Assembly (NCBI RefSeq): GCF_000332475.2 | Contig: NZ_AOGX02000039.1 | Coordinates: 30,001-94,000, forward strand | Length of the DNA stretch: 64,000 bases | Direction of reading: 5' to 3' | Origin: Leptospira yanagawae serovar Saopaulo str. Sao Paulo = ATCC 700523 | GTDB taxonomy: Bacteria > Spirochaetota > Leptospiria > Leptospirales > Leptospiraceae | Part shown: piece after piece, positions 19,644 to 29,388 of the stretch | Numbering within the stretch: position 1 is the first letter of the stretch | Layout of the letters: every line of letters begins with the position of its first letter | The notes under the pieces: model-generated | Database searches by the model: none | Seen by the model: the letters and a program-made list of their open reading frames with translations, nothing else | What the model was told of the DNA's origin: nothing | Translations under genes and position numbers: made by a program

Positions 19644-19907
19644 TCATATCTTTTCGATCATAAAAAAAATTTCTCTGGTGTAGTCCGTCATCACTCGCAC
19701 CATCCAAGCTGAAAAGAAAACAATCACAGCAAAAATGGACACAAGTTTCGGAACAAAGGCAATGGTAGGTTCTTGGATAGAAGTTGTAGTTTGTAATATC
19801 CCAACGATGAGGCCCACAACAAGTGCTGTTATCAAAATGGGGCTAGAAATTTTTAAGGTCACAATGAATGCTTCCCTCATCATATTAACAACATCGACTT
19901 CTGTCAT
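19644..19907 (-). CDS. fliQ: Flagellar export protein FliQ
   Basis: An 87-residue protein with two transmembrane helices, as expected for FliQ, which packs around FliP-FliR in the export gate. Diagnostic parts are [25 protein letters not shown] in pattern and the following FVPKLVSIF. Its start overlaps the fliP stop by 4 bp. Confidence 0.95.
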   Translation of the reverse strand: MTEVDVVNMMREAFIVTLKISSPILITALVVGLIVGILQTTTSIQEPTIAFVPKLVSIFAVIVFFSAWMVRVMTDYTREIFFMIEKI

Positions 19908-20713
19908 TTATAACTCCTTACGAGTTCCAGAACGAGTAAGTTCCAACCATCAATGAGGATAAAAAGAATCAGTTTCAACGGTAGAGAGATCATTACCGGA
20001 GGTAACATCATAAAACCCATAGCAAGAAGGGCAGAAGCTACAATGAGATCAATCACGATGAATGGAATAAAAATATAAATACCAATAATAAATGCTTTTT
20101 TGATTTCACTCAACATGAATGCAGGCACAAGCACATAAGAAGGAACATCTTCAAATGATTTTACATTTTGCACTTTTCCAATTTTTAAAAAGAGAGCTAC
20201 ATCCTTGGTTCCGTCTTTTCCAAGTTGTCTAATCATAAATTGACGTAAGTGTTTCATGGATCCTTCCATAAAAGCAGATTGGTCAATTTTCCCATTTAAG
20301 TAAGGTTGGAGGGCTTCGTCATTCACCTTACCGATGGTAGGTGCCATTATAAAAAATGTAACAAAGAGAGCAAGTCCCATCATCACTTGGTTTGGTGGAA
20401 GGTTTTGGAGAGATAACGCCCTTCTCACAAAATCAAATACAATCACAACTTTGGTAAACGAAGTCACACTCATCACAATCGCAGGTGCAAGCGATAAAAT
20501 TGTGACAAGAAAAAGAATCATAAGGGACAAACTGGTTTCTTTTGGTCCCCTCGCCTCATTGACGTTAAATGATAAATTCGGAATTGGAATTCGTGAGCCT
20601 TTGTCCTGCGCCAAAAGTCCCGCGAACCCACTCGCCGAGACTAAAAACAAAATGCTAATGAGAAAGATAGCGGATTTATGTCTCTTTACAAAGGAAAAAA
20701 AACGAAGTCTCAT
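19904..20713 (-). CDS. fliP: Flagellar export protein FliP
   Basis: A 269-residue FliP, the pentameric core of the export gate. After an N-terminal signal peptide (about residues 12-36, removed in homologues) come four membrane segments. The family signature [16 protein letters not shown]...[13 protein letters not shown] is intact, as is the C-terminal [17 protein letters not shown]. It overlaps fliO upstream and fliQ downstream by 4 bp each. Confidence 0.96.
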   Translation of the reverse strand: MRLRFFSFVKRHKSAIFLISILFLVSASGFAGLLAQDKGSRIPIPNLSFNVNEARGPKETSLSLMILFLVTILSLAPAIVMSVTSFTKVVIVFDFVRRALSLQNLPPNQVMMGLALFVTFFIMAPTIGKVNDEALQPYLNGKIDQSAFMEGSMKHLRQFMIRQLGKDGTKDVALFLKIGKVQNVKSFEDVPSYVLVPAFMLSEIKKAFIIGIYIFIPFIVIDLIVASALLAMGFMMLPPVMISLPLKLILFILIDGWNLLVLELVRSYK

Positions 20714-21543
20714 GTTTCTCCTCCTTCTAAAAGTTTTCTGTGTTTACGAAGCCGTTCCAGTCCTTCTTTTGCTTTTCGTTGGATCTCGGCTGCCCCATCC
20801 ATTTCTAAGGTTTCCATTTGGTTTGGATTGATTCGGATCTTTCGTTGTGCTTTGGATTGTAAACTTTCGAGCACGGTTTCCAAAAAATTAGGCACGTAAG
20901 GATCTGCCTCTTCTTTCATTTTTTGGATTTGGTTTTTTTCTTCAGGCGCTGTGACCTCTGTGAGTAAACTCACGGATCCATCCGCAACACCTAACACAAG
21001 TGTACGACCACCGACTTCTATGATTTGAACTGATTGGGTGGCAGATAAAGGCAAACTCGACAAAACCTTCATAAACCCTTTCACAGGGTACTTTGCTGAT
21101 TTCGACTTTTGCATCTGCAAAATCAAATAATACCCTGCCCCAACAAGGATTGCCAAAACAAATAAAATCTTTAGTAAAATCCAAGTAGCGGAAGGAGAAT
21201 CATCTTGGTTTTCGGAATAACGCTCTTGGATTAAATTAGGTTCTTCCTTATTTCCATTAGAGGGTGCCGACTGACCATTGTTAGCGGAAGAATTAAACCC
21301 ATTGCCATTTTGAGATTTTACGTTGGAATCGGAACTTCCATTCAATCCTGAATTCCCATTGGATCCACTTTCAGACCCATTTGGTTTGGATTTTGACTCT
21401 CCCAATTCTTGGCGTAAAATTTGATCCAATTCCTTCGTATCTGCGTTTTGAGAGAATAAGGGAGAAAAGAAAAAAAAGAAGAGGATGGAAAAGTACATAA
21501 CTTTCCTATTCACTTCTGTTCCTGTCCTAGTCTTTTGGATCAT
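20710..21543 (-). CDS. fliO: Flagellar assembly protein FliO with Asn/Ser-rich periplasmic region
   Basis: A 277-residue FliO-like protein, which assists FliP assembly. It has a hydrophobic signal segment near residues 16-31, an Asn/Gly/Ser-rich linker (about 45-100), one transmembrane helix at about 121-143, and then the conserved cytoplasmic FliO domain ([33 protein letters not shown] in pattern). A charged C-terminal helix follows. It is longer than enterobacterial FliO, as is common outside that group. Both ends overlap neighbours by 4 bp. Confidence 0.88.
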   Translation of the reverse strand: MIQKTRTGTEVNRKVMYFSILFFFFFSPLFSQNADTKELDQILRQELGESKSKPNGSESGSNGNSGLNGSSDSNVKSQNGNGFNSSANNGQSAPSNGNKEEPNLIQERYSENQDDSPSATWILLKILFVLAILVGAGYYLILQMQKSKSAKYPVKGFMKVLSSLPLSATQSVQIIEVGGRTLVLGVADGSVSLLTEVTAPEEKNQIQKMKEEADPYVPNFLETVLESLQSKAQRKIRINPNQMETLEMDGAAEIQRKAKEGLERLRKHRKLLEGGET

Positions 21544-22610
21544 TTTTCGCCTTTGAGTCTGTCTGTAGGACTTACGATATCAGTGACACGAACACCAAAG
21601 TTTTCATCGATGACCACAACTTCACCTTTTGCGATGAGTTTTCCGTTCACGAGTAAATCTACAGGTTCACCGGCTAACTTATCCAACTCGATGATGGATC
21701 CTTCTCCCAAACCCAAAATGTCTTTGATGTACATTTTGGTTCGTCCAAGTTCCACTGTGAGTGCCATCTGCACATCCATGAGTAGATTGAGGTTTGTTTG
21801 TCCCGGACCCCCACCAGCTGTTGCCAGTGAAGGAAAATTAACACCCTTGATACCAACAGAACCTTGTCCACCACCCATACCCATGTTAGGTTGCATATTG
21901 ACGTTCATTCCGCCGGACTGTTGTTGTTGTTTTTGGCCTCCACCCTTTTGAATCTCAAGGATGGAATTTGCCATAGATAATGCGATTACATAGTATACTT
22001 TAAAAGATCCAACTCCATCAATATTCAAACTGAGAGAAGTTTTCACCAAACTACTGTCATCTGGAAGTTGCAAATCACGCCCGGAATTTACAAGAGAAAT
22101 CTCTGGAGGGCTACCAGACATGGTCCCACCAAGTTTCATACCAATTTGAGCTGTAACAGTTCCAAGAATGGGAGCAAGTGAATCTTTTAACGTTTGGAGT
22201 TGGGCATTGTCAAGTTGCCCTGGAGGTGCCATTCCACCCATCATTACACCAGCAATTTTCGCAGCGTTTTCTTGTGCCATGATAAGGCAAACTCGTCCCG
22301 CCAAACTACCGCTAATCGTTGAATACAAACTAACTGATTTTGTGCCTAATTCTTTTTGGATGTCCGCCGAAGAGCTCGATTCCGTGGCAGGGTTCATAAA
22401 ACGAGTGTTTTTTGCCAAGATCGTGCCAAGTGTGTTCCCCGCCACCTGGAATGCAGAGCCGATCACATCTGATATAATGTCGCGGTCGATTGGAGATAGG
22501 TTGTCCGATGACGAACTGGATGCGCCACTTAAGGAAGAGAGGTCGAATGTATCATCCGCGCCTTGTAGTAATGCGTCTATCTCGTCTTGTGAGAGTGAAC
22601 CTTCACCCAT
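21540..22610 (-). CDS. fliY: Flagellar motor switch protein FliY/FliN
   Basis: A 356-residue motor-switch protein. It begins with GEGSLSQDEIDALLQG, a FliM/FliY-like N-terminal motif. Residues about 45-220 are a CheC/FliM-middle-like domain, followed by a Gln/Gly/Met-rich linker (about 225-255) and a C-terminal FliN/SpoA domain (about 270-356, LDVQMALTVELGRTKMYIKDILGLGEG). In the CheC-like domain the usual D/S-x3-E-x2-N phosphatase motif is not intact: the first helix reads DVIGSAFQVAGN, without the Glu. It therefore probably acts structurally in the C-ring rather than as a CheY-P phosphatase. It heads the export operon. Confidence 0.9.
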   Translation of the reverse strand: MGEGSLSQDEIDALLQGADDTFDLSSLSGASSSSSDNLSPIDRDIISDVIGSAFQVAGNTLGTILAKNTRFMNPATESSSSADIQKELGTKSVSLYSTISGSLAGRVCLIMAQENAAKIAGVMMGGMAPPGQLDNAQLQTLKDSLAPILGTVTAQIGMKLGGTMSGSPPEISLVNSGRDLQLPDDSSLVKTSLSLNIDGVGSFKVYYVIALSMANSILEIQKGGGQKQQQQSGGMNVNMQPNMGMGGGQGSVGIKGVNFPSLATAGGGPGQTNLNLLMDVQMALTVELGRTKMYIKDILGLGEGSIIELDKLAGEPVDLLVNGKLIAKGEVVVIDENFGVRVTDIVSPTDRLKGEK

Positions 22611-22659
22611 GCCCTTTTATCTCCGGAAAAACTTAGGATAATGAGACATAATATGAATA

Positions 22660-22695
22660 TTTTTGTCACTCAGTTTTTTTCCGAATTGACAAAAA
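22660..22695. repeat. Inverted repeat in the fliY leader
   Basis: TTTTTGTCA (22660-22668) and TGACAAAAA (22687-22695) form a perfect 9-bp inverted repeat with an 18-bp loop. AGTGAC/GTCACT hexamers near it allow an alternative pairing. It sits between the DUF971 stop and the fliY start, so it could be a terminator, an operator or part of a flagellar promoter. Confidence 0.4.
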
Positions 22696-22706
22696 GTGAC
22701 CAAACT

Positions 22707-23030
22707 CTAGTCAAAGGCGCCGGAATTTCCCTCAGCATAGGCCCGCAAATGGTCGTAAGAATAAATTCCTGTATTATGGTAGTCACTCCAAACAATGGAG
22801 ATGGCATACCGGCCCACTTTGGTCCAAGAAATCAGTTTGATGGACTCGATATGGCCTGTGGCTTGGCCGACTTTGCCACCATGCCCACCCCGACAGGTGG
22901 CGCACGGGCATTTTTTCCGAAGGTCTAACAAAGAGTATTTGCTACCATGCCCATCTTTCCAATCGATATAGAGGTATTCGTCATCGAAGGAAATTTCTTT
23001 CGGGAAGGTGGCAAGCTGAGAATTCATCAT
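22707..23030 (-). CDS. DUF971 (GBBH-like N-terminal) domain protein
   Basis: A 107-residue protein made of a single DUF971 / gamma-butyrobetaine-hydroxylase-like N-terminal domain. The typical core is visible: the YLYIDWKDGHGSKYSLLDLRKKCPCATC pattern with a C-x-C-x2-C cysteine group that could bind metal, and a later W-x-DYHNTGIYSYDHLR motif. Stand-alone members are often near Fe-S assembly or Mrp genes and their role is not firmly established. Its start lies 1 bp after the stop of the AGCS-PSD fusion gene, suggesting cotranscription. Confidence 0.85.
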   Translation of the reverse strand: MMNSQLATFPKEISFDDEYLYIDWKDGHGSKYSLLDLRKKCPCATCRGGHGGKVGQATGHIESIKLISWTKVGRYAISIVWSDYHNTGIYSYDHLRAYAEGNSGAFD

Positions 23031-23031
23031 C

Positions 23032-25278
23032 TTAAAATTTGACCGGTAAACTTGTTTTTTTGGATTTAAAATGACCCACTGTGGTTCCGTATTGGATTTT
23101 ATCTCCCAGTTGGATGTTTGTCAAATCGATTGTATCATTTTCAAACACTAGTATGACTGTGGATCCCATTTCAAACCGTCCCATCTCGGAACCTTTTTCG
23201 ATCATGATGGAGACATCTTTGTAGTGGTGTTCTTTGGCAAAACGGATCCAATTGTTTGTGACGATTTTATTATCATAGGTCACTCGGATTTTTCCCACAT
23301 TGGAAGCACCCACCTTGATCACGGCAATTTTTCCGTATTCGGTTTGTAAAAAGGTGATAAGCCTTTCGTTTTTCGGAAATAACCCACGAATATTCAACAC
23401 GGCCAAATCATTTACCGGGAATAGTTTTCCAGGTTCATAATAGTATCCTAAAATTTGTCCCGCAAACGGACTGTGGATGCGGTGGTAGTCTTGTGGGGAT
23501 AAATAAAAGGTGATGTATTTTCCATTTGTGAAATGAGGATAAAACTTTTCGGAACCTAACAGTTCTTTAACGGAATAATCAATCCCTTTTGCTTGGATGA
23601 TGGTGGATTGGTTGATATTTCCAAAACTTGTGATTTTGGAATCTGTAGGAGAAACAACTGCATTGGTTGCGGAATCAATGATACGAGCCTCTGCCCGAAG
23701 TGCTCTTGTAAAAAACTGATTGAGAGAAGCATATTCTTTGATTTCGAGTTCCGCTTCACTTAGATTGATTTTATAAGCTTTTGCAAATGCCTTTAAAATC
23801 GGGATCATCATAAATCGTGGAAGTTTCAGTGTTGAAAAGTAACCAAAGATTTTTGAGATTAAGTTTTTAGGGAGTAAGGTCAAAAACAGTAAATAGATGT
23901 CCTTAAAAATTTCATACCTTGCGCCAGATTCAGAAAGGTATTTTTTAAGTTCTAAATTTGCGGATTTTCCAAGTAACATAAGGGATACGAGGAGTGGGAC
24001 ACTGGTAATGACGGCAGCCACATACCCCCAATGCATTACAAAACTAAGGACACTGATTCCGTAGTTCACATATAAATAAGCAAATCCTAAGGTAGATCCA
24101 ATGAATAACATTCTAAAAAAATTGGAGAATTTTTCACCAAACACATAAAATGCGTTTTGTTCCCCACTGTAAAACCAACCCGCTAAACTTAAAACCCCAA
24201 AACACAGAAAGGAAATCACAAATAACATGGCTGGAATGGAATTGTTTTGAACCAAAATACGATCTGGAAACGATAAGATTGTTTCTAAATTGACCGCACC
24301 ATAGGAGTACAATACATACCCAACCATGGTTGCCATAATAAAACCTTCAAAAAAGGAAGCAAGCATACTCACTAACCCTTGTTTTGCGGCATAATCTGTT
24401 CTCACAACTCCGGCAATTCCAGATGATTTGCCAACAGCAGTTTCCGTTGACAAAAAGAATGTACTAAGTGAAACCGATAGGGCACGTAAAACTCCAAAAG
24501 CACCGCCACCTTGCAATGCTTTGATGGAAAAAGCTTCTTTAGTGACATCAGTAATGAATCCAAAAAAGGAAATCATTCCGTTTGAAAAAAGTGAAAAGTA
24601 ACCAAAGATAAAAAGTATAATCCCGATGGGGGCAAGGATACTCGCTGCTTTTCCCACTCGCCTAACTCCACCAATAACGATAAAAAGTAAAATCACCGAC
24701 AGAGAAATGGGACCAGACAAACCCGATAAACTTAACCCTTCTTTTGTTAGGTAAGTGAGGCCTACAAATGGGAAAATCCCACCGAAAACAAGAACAGTAA
24801 CGAGACTCGCAAGGGAAAATGCAACAGCGAGCCACTTCGCCCGAAGCGCTTTTTCGATAAAGTACATTGGGCCAGATAGGTAACGCCCACTGGGGAGTTG
24901 GTTTCGAAATTTCACAGCCAAAGTGGAAGATACAAACCGGATGGGCATCACCAAAAGGCTCATCACCCAAATCCAAAAAAGAACACCAATCCCACCATAG
25001 GCAATCGCAAGGGCAGTTCCAATCACAGAACCTGCTAAAAGGGAGGACCCAATCCCAGCAAAAAAAGCCTGAGAATGGACAAGTTGCCCCTTGGAACCTT
25101 TAAAGTCCATATTCCCTGTAAGGATTTTCAATGAAAGAAAGAGGAATCGAATCTGAGGAAAACCCAACCGAACGCTTAAGTAAACTGAAGCGAGAAGGAT
25201 AAGGTAAAAATATGGGCTTAGGATGTCTGATCCTAAAATGAGATTAAACTGAGATCCGTTTTGAAAGAGTGTTTCCAT
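23032..25278 (-). CDS. psd: Fusion of AGCS-type transporter domain and phosphatidylserine decarboxylase
   Basis: A 748-residue two-part protein in one frame. Residues about 15-430 are a multi-spanning domain of the alanine/glycine:cation symporter (AGCS) type, with [11 protein letters not shown] and [19 protein letters not shown] patterns; the usual GTGNIAG motif is replaced by GIGSSLLAG, so transport may be altered or lost. Residues about 455-748 are phosphatidylserine decarboxylase, which makes phosphatidylethanolamine: [27 protein letters not shown], and the self-cleavage site MGST (G705-S706) that generates the pyruvoyl cofactor. A GAGGAAG ribosome site supports the start. The fusion would tether the decarboxylase to the membrane. 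Confidence 0.88.
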   Translation of the reverse strand: METLFQNGSQFNLILGSDILSPYFYLILLASVYLSVRLGFPQIRFLFLSLKILTGNMDFKGSKGQLVHSQAFFAGIGSSLLAGSVIGTALAIAYGGIGVLFWIWVMSLLVMPIRFVSSTLAVKFRNQLPSGRYLSGPMYFIEKALRAKWLAVAFSLASLVTVLVFGGIFPFVGLTYLTKEGLSLSGLSGPISLSVILLFIVIGGVRRVGKAASILAPIGIILFIFGYFSLFSNGMISFFGFITDVTKEAFSIKALQGGGAFGVLRALSVSLSTFFLSTETAVGKSSGIAGVVRTDYAAKQGLVSMLASFFEGFIMATMVGYVLYSYGAVNLETILSFPDRILVQNNSIPAMLFVISFLCFGVLSLAGWFYSGEQNAFYVFGEKFSNFFRMLFIGSTLGFAYLYVNYGISVLSFVMHWGYVAAVITSVPLLVSLMLLGKSANLELKKYLSESGARYEIFKDIYLLFLTLLPKNLISKIFGYFSTLKLPRFMMIPILKAFAKAYKINLSEAELEIKEYASLNQFFTRALRAEARIIDSATNAVVSPTDSKITSFGNINQSTIIQAKGIDYSVKELLGSEKFYPHFTNGKYITFYLSPQDYHRIHSPFAGQILGYYYEPGKLFPVNDLAVLNIRGLFPKNERLITFLQTEYGKIAVIKVGASNVGKIRVTYDNKIVTNNWIRFAKEHHYKDVSIMIEKGSEMGRFEMGSTVILVFENDTIDLTNIQLGDKIQYGTTVGHFKSKKTSLPVKF

Positions 25279-25313
25279 ATAGGTTCTTCCTCACGAAATT
25301 GGATGAAATTGTT

Positions 25314-26138
25314 ATGTCAAGATGTATTGTAATCCTTTCGATTCTCGTTTTCCCCATTTGGTTTCTAAGAGGACCAGGCTTACTTGCTGAGGGTTCAGGA
25401 TTTGAATTCGGCCTAAGGTATGGCGCAGGGGAAAGGGTTCCAGGAAGGTTTGATGGTGACTTAAAACAATTCACATCCACTTTCAATCCACTGATTTATT
25501 CTGACGTGAGTTTGAGTGGAGGCCGAAACACCTATTTGTATGAAGGATTTTTTCGATTTTTACTCGATTCACGATCTAGGTTTGGATTTGTTGTGGGAAG
25601 GAATGATTGGCAGATTCTACAACTAACAGAAGTTACTAATGACTTTTATTACACTAAGTTAAATTCCGAAATTTATTCTTATCATGTTTTAGCGATGTAT
25701 CACTTCGTTACGCCTGTTTTCAAAAATTGGGAATGGGAAAATGGACTTGGTATGGGGTTTACTTCTGCAGATTGGAACATCAGAGGATACTCCATTGGAG
25801 AACTCCCACCCGATACTCAATATTTTAACCAAAGAGGTCGACTCCGGGGGAGTGGACTTGGATACAGGGCCGAAACTGCCATCAATCACAGGTTATACGA
25901 TCGTACATTCTTTCAATTTGGACTTGGTTACCACCATATTGCCATTGATCGATTTAGTGGAAATTATAATGGTGAATCATCAAGTTTTTATATTGGAGCA
26001 AATGGTCGAGTGGGAGTCGTTGATGACACAAGGATCATTGATGCCACTGTGAGCACTGCACAATCATTTCGCCGGTTGGATATGAACTCAGGTGCTTGGA
26101 TTTTGTATTTTTCAGTCTTCCAAAGGTTTTTGGATTGA
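25314..26138 (+). CDS. Predicted outer-membrane beta-barrel protein
   Basis: A 274-residue exported protein. The ATG at 25314 is preferred because it opens a signal peptide (MSRCIVILSILVFPIW...LLAEG); an upstream GTG would run into the start of the divergent psd fusion. The mature protein alternates polar and hydrophobic residues with many aromatic and Gly residues (FEFGLRYGAGER, FGLGYHHIAID, IGANGRVGVVD) and ends with an aromatic-rich strand (ILYFSVFQRFLD), the hallmarks of outer-membrane barrels. No specific family was recognised. Only 35 bp separate the two divergent starts. Confidence 0.65.
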   Translation: MSRCIVILSILVFPIWFLRGPGLLAEGSGFEFGLRYGAGERVPGRFDGDLKQFTSTFNPLIYSDVSLSGGRNTYLYEGFFRFLLDSRSRFGFVVGRNDWQILQLTEVTNDFYYTKLNSEIYSYHVLAMYHFVTPVFKNWEWENGLGMGFTSADWNIRGYSIGELPPDTQYFNQRGRLRGSGLGYRAETAINHRLYDRTFFQFGLGYHHIAIDRFSGNYNGESSSFYIGANGRVGVVDDTRIIDATVSTAQSFRRLDMNSGAWILYFSVFQRFLD

Positions 26139-26177
26139 CGATCCTTTCAATTGAATGAAATTCTTTAAGAAAATTCC

Positions 26178-26417
26178 ATGAAATCCCCTAAAATCATTAC
26201 CATCGGTATCAAAGAACTGGCCCACCAGAAGGTCATCCTCGCTGCTTGGTATAACTTTCTTAAAGAAAACTTCGACGCAAAAAAAGTTTCTGCGGAAGAG
26301 TTTACTTTATATTTACAAGCACATGTAATGTATGACTTGGACAAAGATCAAATTGAGTTGATGTTGTCTGGGACAGAATCACTTTTAGAAGAATTTAAAA
26401 AATCAATCTTTGGATGA
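26178..26417 (+). CDS. Small hypothetical protein
   Basis: A 79-residue, charged, mostly helical protein without a signal peptide or recognised motif. It is supported as a gene by its ATGA overlap with the ArsC/Spx-like gene at 26414 and by a start close to a GAAAATTCC leader. It is the first of three genes in a tight operon (26178-27181). Confidence 0.6.
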   Translation: MKSPKIITIGIKELAHQKVILAAWYNFLKENFDAKKVSAEEFTLYLQAHVMYDLDKDQIELMLSGTESLLEEFKKSIFG

Positions 26418-26761
26418 ACTTACAAATCTTCGGCACTAAAAAATGCAAAGATTCTAAAAAGGCACAACTCTTCTTTCAAGAGAGACGTATCCCTTTCCAA
26501 TTCATCAACCTACAAGAAAAAGAAATGAGTAAAGGGGAACTTAGATCCATTCTTGGTAGCGTCAGTTTAGATGATTTGATTGATACAGAATCAAAAGTCT
26601 ATGAAGACAAAAATTTGAAATATATGTTGTACGATAAAGAGGAGGCACTCTTGACAAACCCTCTTCTTTTCAAAACCCCAATCGTAAGAGATGGAAAAAA
26701 AGCGACGATTGGATTTGTTCCAGATATATGGAAACAATGGATTAATGATTCCAAAAAATAA
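26414..26761 (+). CDS. ArsC/Spx-family thioredoxin-fold protein
   Basis: A 115-residue protein of the arsenate reductase (glutaredoxin-coupled)/Spx superfamily. It starts LQIFGTKKCKDSKKAQLFF: a beta strand followed by the active Cys at position 11, with CKDS in place of the CxxC of Spx. The later FKTPIVRDGKKATIGF corresponds to the conserved cis-Pro/TPI..R region. Family members reduce arsenate or modulate RNA polymerase; without a second Cys or arsenic genes nearby, the role is open (YffB-like is possible). It abuts the SRPBCC gene directly. Confidence 0.8.
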   Translation: MNLQIFGTKKCKDSKKAQLFFQERRIPFQFINLQEKEMSKGELRSILGSVSLDDLIDTESKVYEDKNLKYMLYDKEEALLTNPLLFKTPIVRDGKKATIGFVPDIWKQWINDSKK

Positions 26762-27181
26762 ATGATCGAAACAAAAGTTGATACCTTAATCAAAAAACCA
26801 ATTAATGAAGTCTTTGCATACGTGCGCGACATGACAAACCAAACTGCATACAACCAAAGTATTCATGCGGTTGAAGTCAAAAACACGGAAGCCACTGAAT
26901 ACAAAATCCAAATTGATTTAGGTATTTTTAAATTAAATGAAATTTATAAAATAGAAGATATCATTGAAAACCAAGTGATTGTTGCAAGTTGCACTGCAAA
27001 CGGTATGAAGTTTACCGATCGATACGAATTCATACAGGAAGGCAATCATTGCCGACTTACCATTTCAGATAAGATGGAACTAAAAGGCCTTTTTAAATTA
27101 AGTGAAGGCCTAGTAAAAATGAATCTCAAAACACAAATGACCGAAAATCTAAACCGATTAAAAACAATTTTAGAATCTTAA
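26762..27181 (+). CDS. SRPBCC (START/Bet v1-like) family protein
   Basis: A 139-residue helix-grip-fold protein. The N-terminal pattern IETKVDTLIKKPINEVFAYVRD is typical of polyketide-cyclase/SRPBCC proteins that bind small hydrophobic ligands, and the long C-terminal helix (KTQMTENLNRLKTIL) closes the cavity. The ATG directly follows the preceding stop codon. Substrate unknown. It converges on lpxD with 12 bp between the stops. Confidence 0.8.
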   Translation: MIETKVDTLIKKPINEVFAYVRDMTNQTAYNQSIHAVEVKNTEATEYKIQIDLGIFKLNEIYKIEDIIENQVIVASCTANGMKFTDRYEFIQEGNHCRLTISDKMELKGLFKLSEGLVKMNLKTQMTENLNRLKTILES

Positions 27182-27193
27182 TTCAAGTTCTTA

Positions 27194-28213
27194 TCAATCT
27201 TTATTGTTTTTTCGTTTTGCAAAATCTTTGATCAAGTCAGGTAACATAGGTAAGGCGCTATGGATTCGATGCATTTCGAGCGCTGGCCTTGCTGGAATCC
27301 CAAAGTATGCAGTTTTTTCCTTGGAATCTTCCGTTAATCCCGATAGGCCAAGTAAAATGGATCCTTTTTTCATTGTTAAGTGTTCGGCAACGGCAGACTG
27401 TCCCGCAAGAAAACATCCGTCCTCAATGGTGACAGAACCTGCAAGAACAGTGGCACCAGCGATGTATACATAATTACCTACACGACAATTATGGCCAACA
27501 TGTACATGATCGTCAAATTTAGTAAAATTTCCGATTGTCGTAGATTCCAAGGCAGCACGGTCAACCGTACAATTTGCACCCATCTCAACGTCATCACCTA
27601 CAATCACATTTCCAATTTGTGGTACTTTGTAACGAACTCCATTAAAATCATAAAATCCAAACCCATCGGCACCAATCACTGTGTTTGAATGGATTAAGTT
27701 GCGTTTGCCAATCTTACAATTATAATAAACCACAACTCCAGACTTAATCACAGACCCCTCCCCTATTTCCACATTTGATTCTAACACAACATTAGGAAAC
27801 AAAACTACATTATCTCCAATCACAACATTTTCTTGTACGACGACAAAATCCATGATGGTCACATGATTCCCAATTTTGGCAGTGGGATGGATACTTGCCT
27901 TTGAAGAAATCGATGGTGAGTGAGAGGGCTTTTTTTCAAACAAAGAGATCACTTGTATGAATTTGACTTTAGACCCTTCTTCTGGAACGATGATGGCATT
28001 GGGAAAACTGGTTGATAGAGAATCGATTGTTAACGCAATCTGAACTTCTAGTGCTTTTTTATGTTTGTTTAAATACTTTTTAGATGCCACATAATAGATG
28101 CTATTTGGATCAACTGGTGTATGATGTTCTAAGTCTTTGATACCTTTGATTTCCAATTCACCATTCCCAGTGAAACTTGCACCCAATTGTTCAGCCAAAT
28201 CTTTCAATTTCAT
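27194..28213 (-). CDS. lpxD: UDP-3-O-acylglucosamine N-acyltransferase LpxD
   Basis: A 339-residue acyltransferase of lipid A synthesis, adding the N-linked 3-hydroxyacyl chain to UDP-3-O-acylglucosamine. I chose the ATG at 28213 (MKLKDLAEQLG), since the upstream 13 residues are atypical. After the N-terminal uridine-binding domain come many hexapeptide repeats of the left-handed beta helix (IGDNVVLFPNVVLESNVEIG in pattern), and the catalytic His sits in DDHVHVGHNC. The C-terminal helix is present. It shows the organism makes an LPS-type outer membrane. Confidence 0.92.
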   Translation of the reverse strand: MKLKDLAEQLGASFTGNGELEIKGIKDLEHHTPVDPNSIYYVASKKYLNKHKKALEVQIALTIDSLSTSFPNAIIVPEEGSKVKFIQVISLFEKKPSHSPSISSKASIHPTAKIGNHVTIMDFVVVQENVVIGDNVVLFPNVVLESNVEIGEGSVIKSGVVVYYNCKIGKRNLIHSNTVIGADGFGFYDFNGVRYKVPQIGNVIVGDDVEMGANCTVDRAALESTTIGNFTKFDDHVHVGHNCRVGNYVYIAGATVLAGSVTIEDGCFLAGQSAVAEHLTMKKGSILLGLSGLTEDSKEKTAYFGIPARPALEMHRIHSALPMLPDLIKDFAKRKNNKD

Positions 28214-28315
28214 ACCAACACCTATGGTGAGAAAATTAATGAGAAGGGACATATTTCAATCATAATTTTAAAAAGCATTCTTTGGAATCATACAATTCAG
28301 ACCGATCATTATAGT

Positions 28316-28795
28316 ATGCCTTCTTCTTTTTGCTATAAAGTACTAGTTTGTTTTCTGTTAACTTACAGTGTTCAATACATGGGGTTTGGACGGGTAGAAC
28401 TGAATGCACAAGAAGGTTACATCTTTGAAAATCCTTACCAAAAAACAGAAAAACAAACAGACGTTACTTCGTTCACAATCTATTTCAATCAAAAATCATC
28501 TCAAATTCCCAAGTCCGACGAAGTTCGTTTGCAATCGGTAGCAGATTTTTTGAACCAAAATAGAAATTATGAAATTTACATCGAAGCTCATGCCGTGGAT
28601 GGTAAAAATTACAAAGAAGACATTCTCATCAGTGAAAAAAGATCTTTAGAGGTGGAACGTTTTTTATTGATTCATTTTGTAGAAGAGGGACAAATCCGAA
28701 GGTTATTTTATGGCAATTCCAAATCACCTAACCGAACAAAGGCACATGCAGCTTTAAATCGGAGAGTGGAGATCAGGTTACAACAAAAAAATTAA
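28316..28795 (+). CDS. OmpA-like domain protein, exported
   Basis: A 159-residue exported protein. The ATG at 28316 starts a hydrophobic signal peptide; the longer frame overlaps lpxD. The mature part is one OmpA/MotB C-terminal-type domain with TIYFNQKSSQIPKSDEVRLQSVADFL, YEIYIEAHAVDG and LNRRVEIRL, the peptidoglycan-binding pattern. No beta-barrel is attached, so it is a small periplasmic wall-binding protein, as in other spirochaetes. The 3' end overlaps the DUF2064 gene by 4 bp. Confidence 0.8.
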   Translation: MPSSFCYKVLVCFLLTYSVQYMGFGRVELNAQEGYIFENPYQKTEKQTDVTSFTIYFNQKSSQIPKSDEVRLQSVADFLNQNRNYEIYIEAHAVDGKNYKEDILISEKRSLEVERFLLIHFVEEGQIRRLFYGNSKSPNRTKAHAALNRRVEIRLQQKN

Positions 28796-29388
28796 CGAAT
28801 TTCTTTCCATTTTTCCCATTCGTTAACCGTATCGATATCATCAAGTTCCTTTAAGAGCGAATATCTGAAGTGATTTTTTTTGATGGCTTCGAGTGTCAGC
28901 TTCAATACAGATTCTGTGCTCCACGGTATTCCACGAAAGACAAACGGTAAATATTCTTTCATTCCAAGTAAATAATATCCCCCATCTATGGCTGGACCGA
29001 TAACAAAATCTGAATGATCCAAAGCCTTATAGGCATCTGAAAATATAGATGGATTGAGGTAAGGACAATCTGTTCCGATGATGAGAACTTTTCCATTGGA
29101 TTCTTGAAACTCATTTTGAAATGCATTCGCCATCTTCGAACCAAGGTCACCAGATGTTTGTGTAAAATGCCGAAATCCAAATGTAAAATAAGGATTCGGA
29201 AGTTCTGGAATTTGATCCCAATAAACAATTTTATCGGCATCCAAATTGGACGTGACAGACTCAGTGATCTGTAACAATTCTTCATACACATCCAAAGCCT
29301 TTGTATCACCTATGGCATGTGCTAAACGGGTTTTCACCTGACCTAACTTAGGTTGCTTTGCGAAGATGATTAGTTTCTTTTCTGACAT
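28792..29388 (-). CDS. DUF2064 / TIGR04282-type glycosyltransferase
   Basis: A 198-residue protein of the DUF2064 family, a GT-A-like nucleotidyl/glycosyl-transferase group also called arsenosugar biosynthesis glycosyltransferase in databases. Visible features are IIFAKQPKLGQVKTRLA (nucleotide-binding start), VLIIGTDCPYL (the D-x-D-like position) and FVIGPAIDGGYYLLGM. Its start overlaps the upstream membrane gene by 41 bp. No arsenic methyltransferase or ArsS radical-SAM gene is present, so an arsenosugar role is not supported here. It is the last gene of the rhodanese-cytochrome-glycosyltransferase operon. Confidence 0.82.
   Translation of the reverse strand: MSEKKLIIFAKQPKLGQVKTRLAHAIGDTKALDVYEELLQITESVTSNLDADKIVYWDQIPELPNPYFTFGFRHFTQTSGDLGSKMANAFQNEFQESNGKVLIIGTDCPYLNPSIFSDAYKALDHSDFVIGPAIDGGYYLLGMKEYLPFVFRGIPWSTESVLKLTLEAIKKNHFRYSLLKELDDIDTVNEWEKWKEIR

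Noticed and set aside
28792..29388. Arsenosugar biosynthesis role for the DUF2064 gene
   Set aside because: No ArsS or ArsM partner gene is near; the database name alone is not enough.
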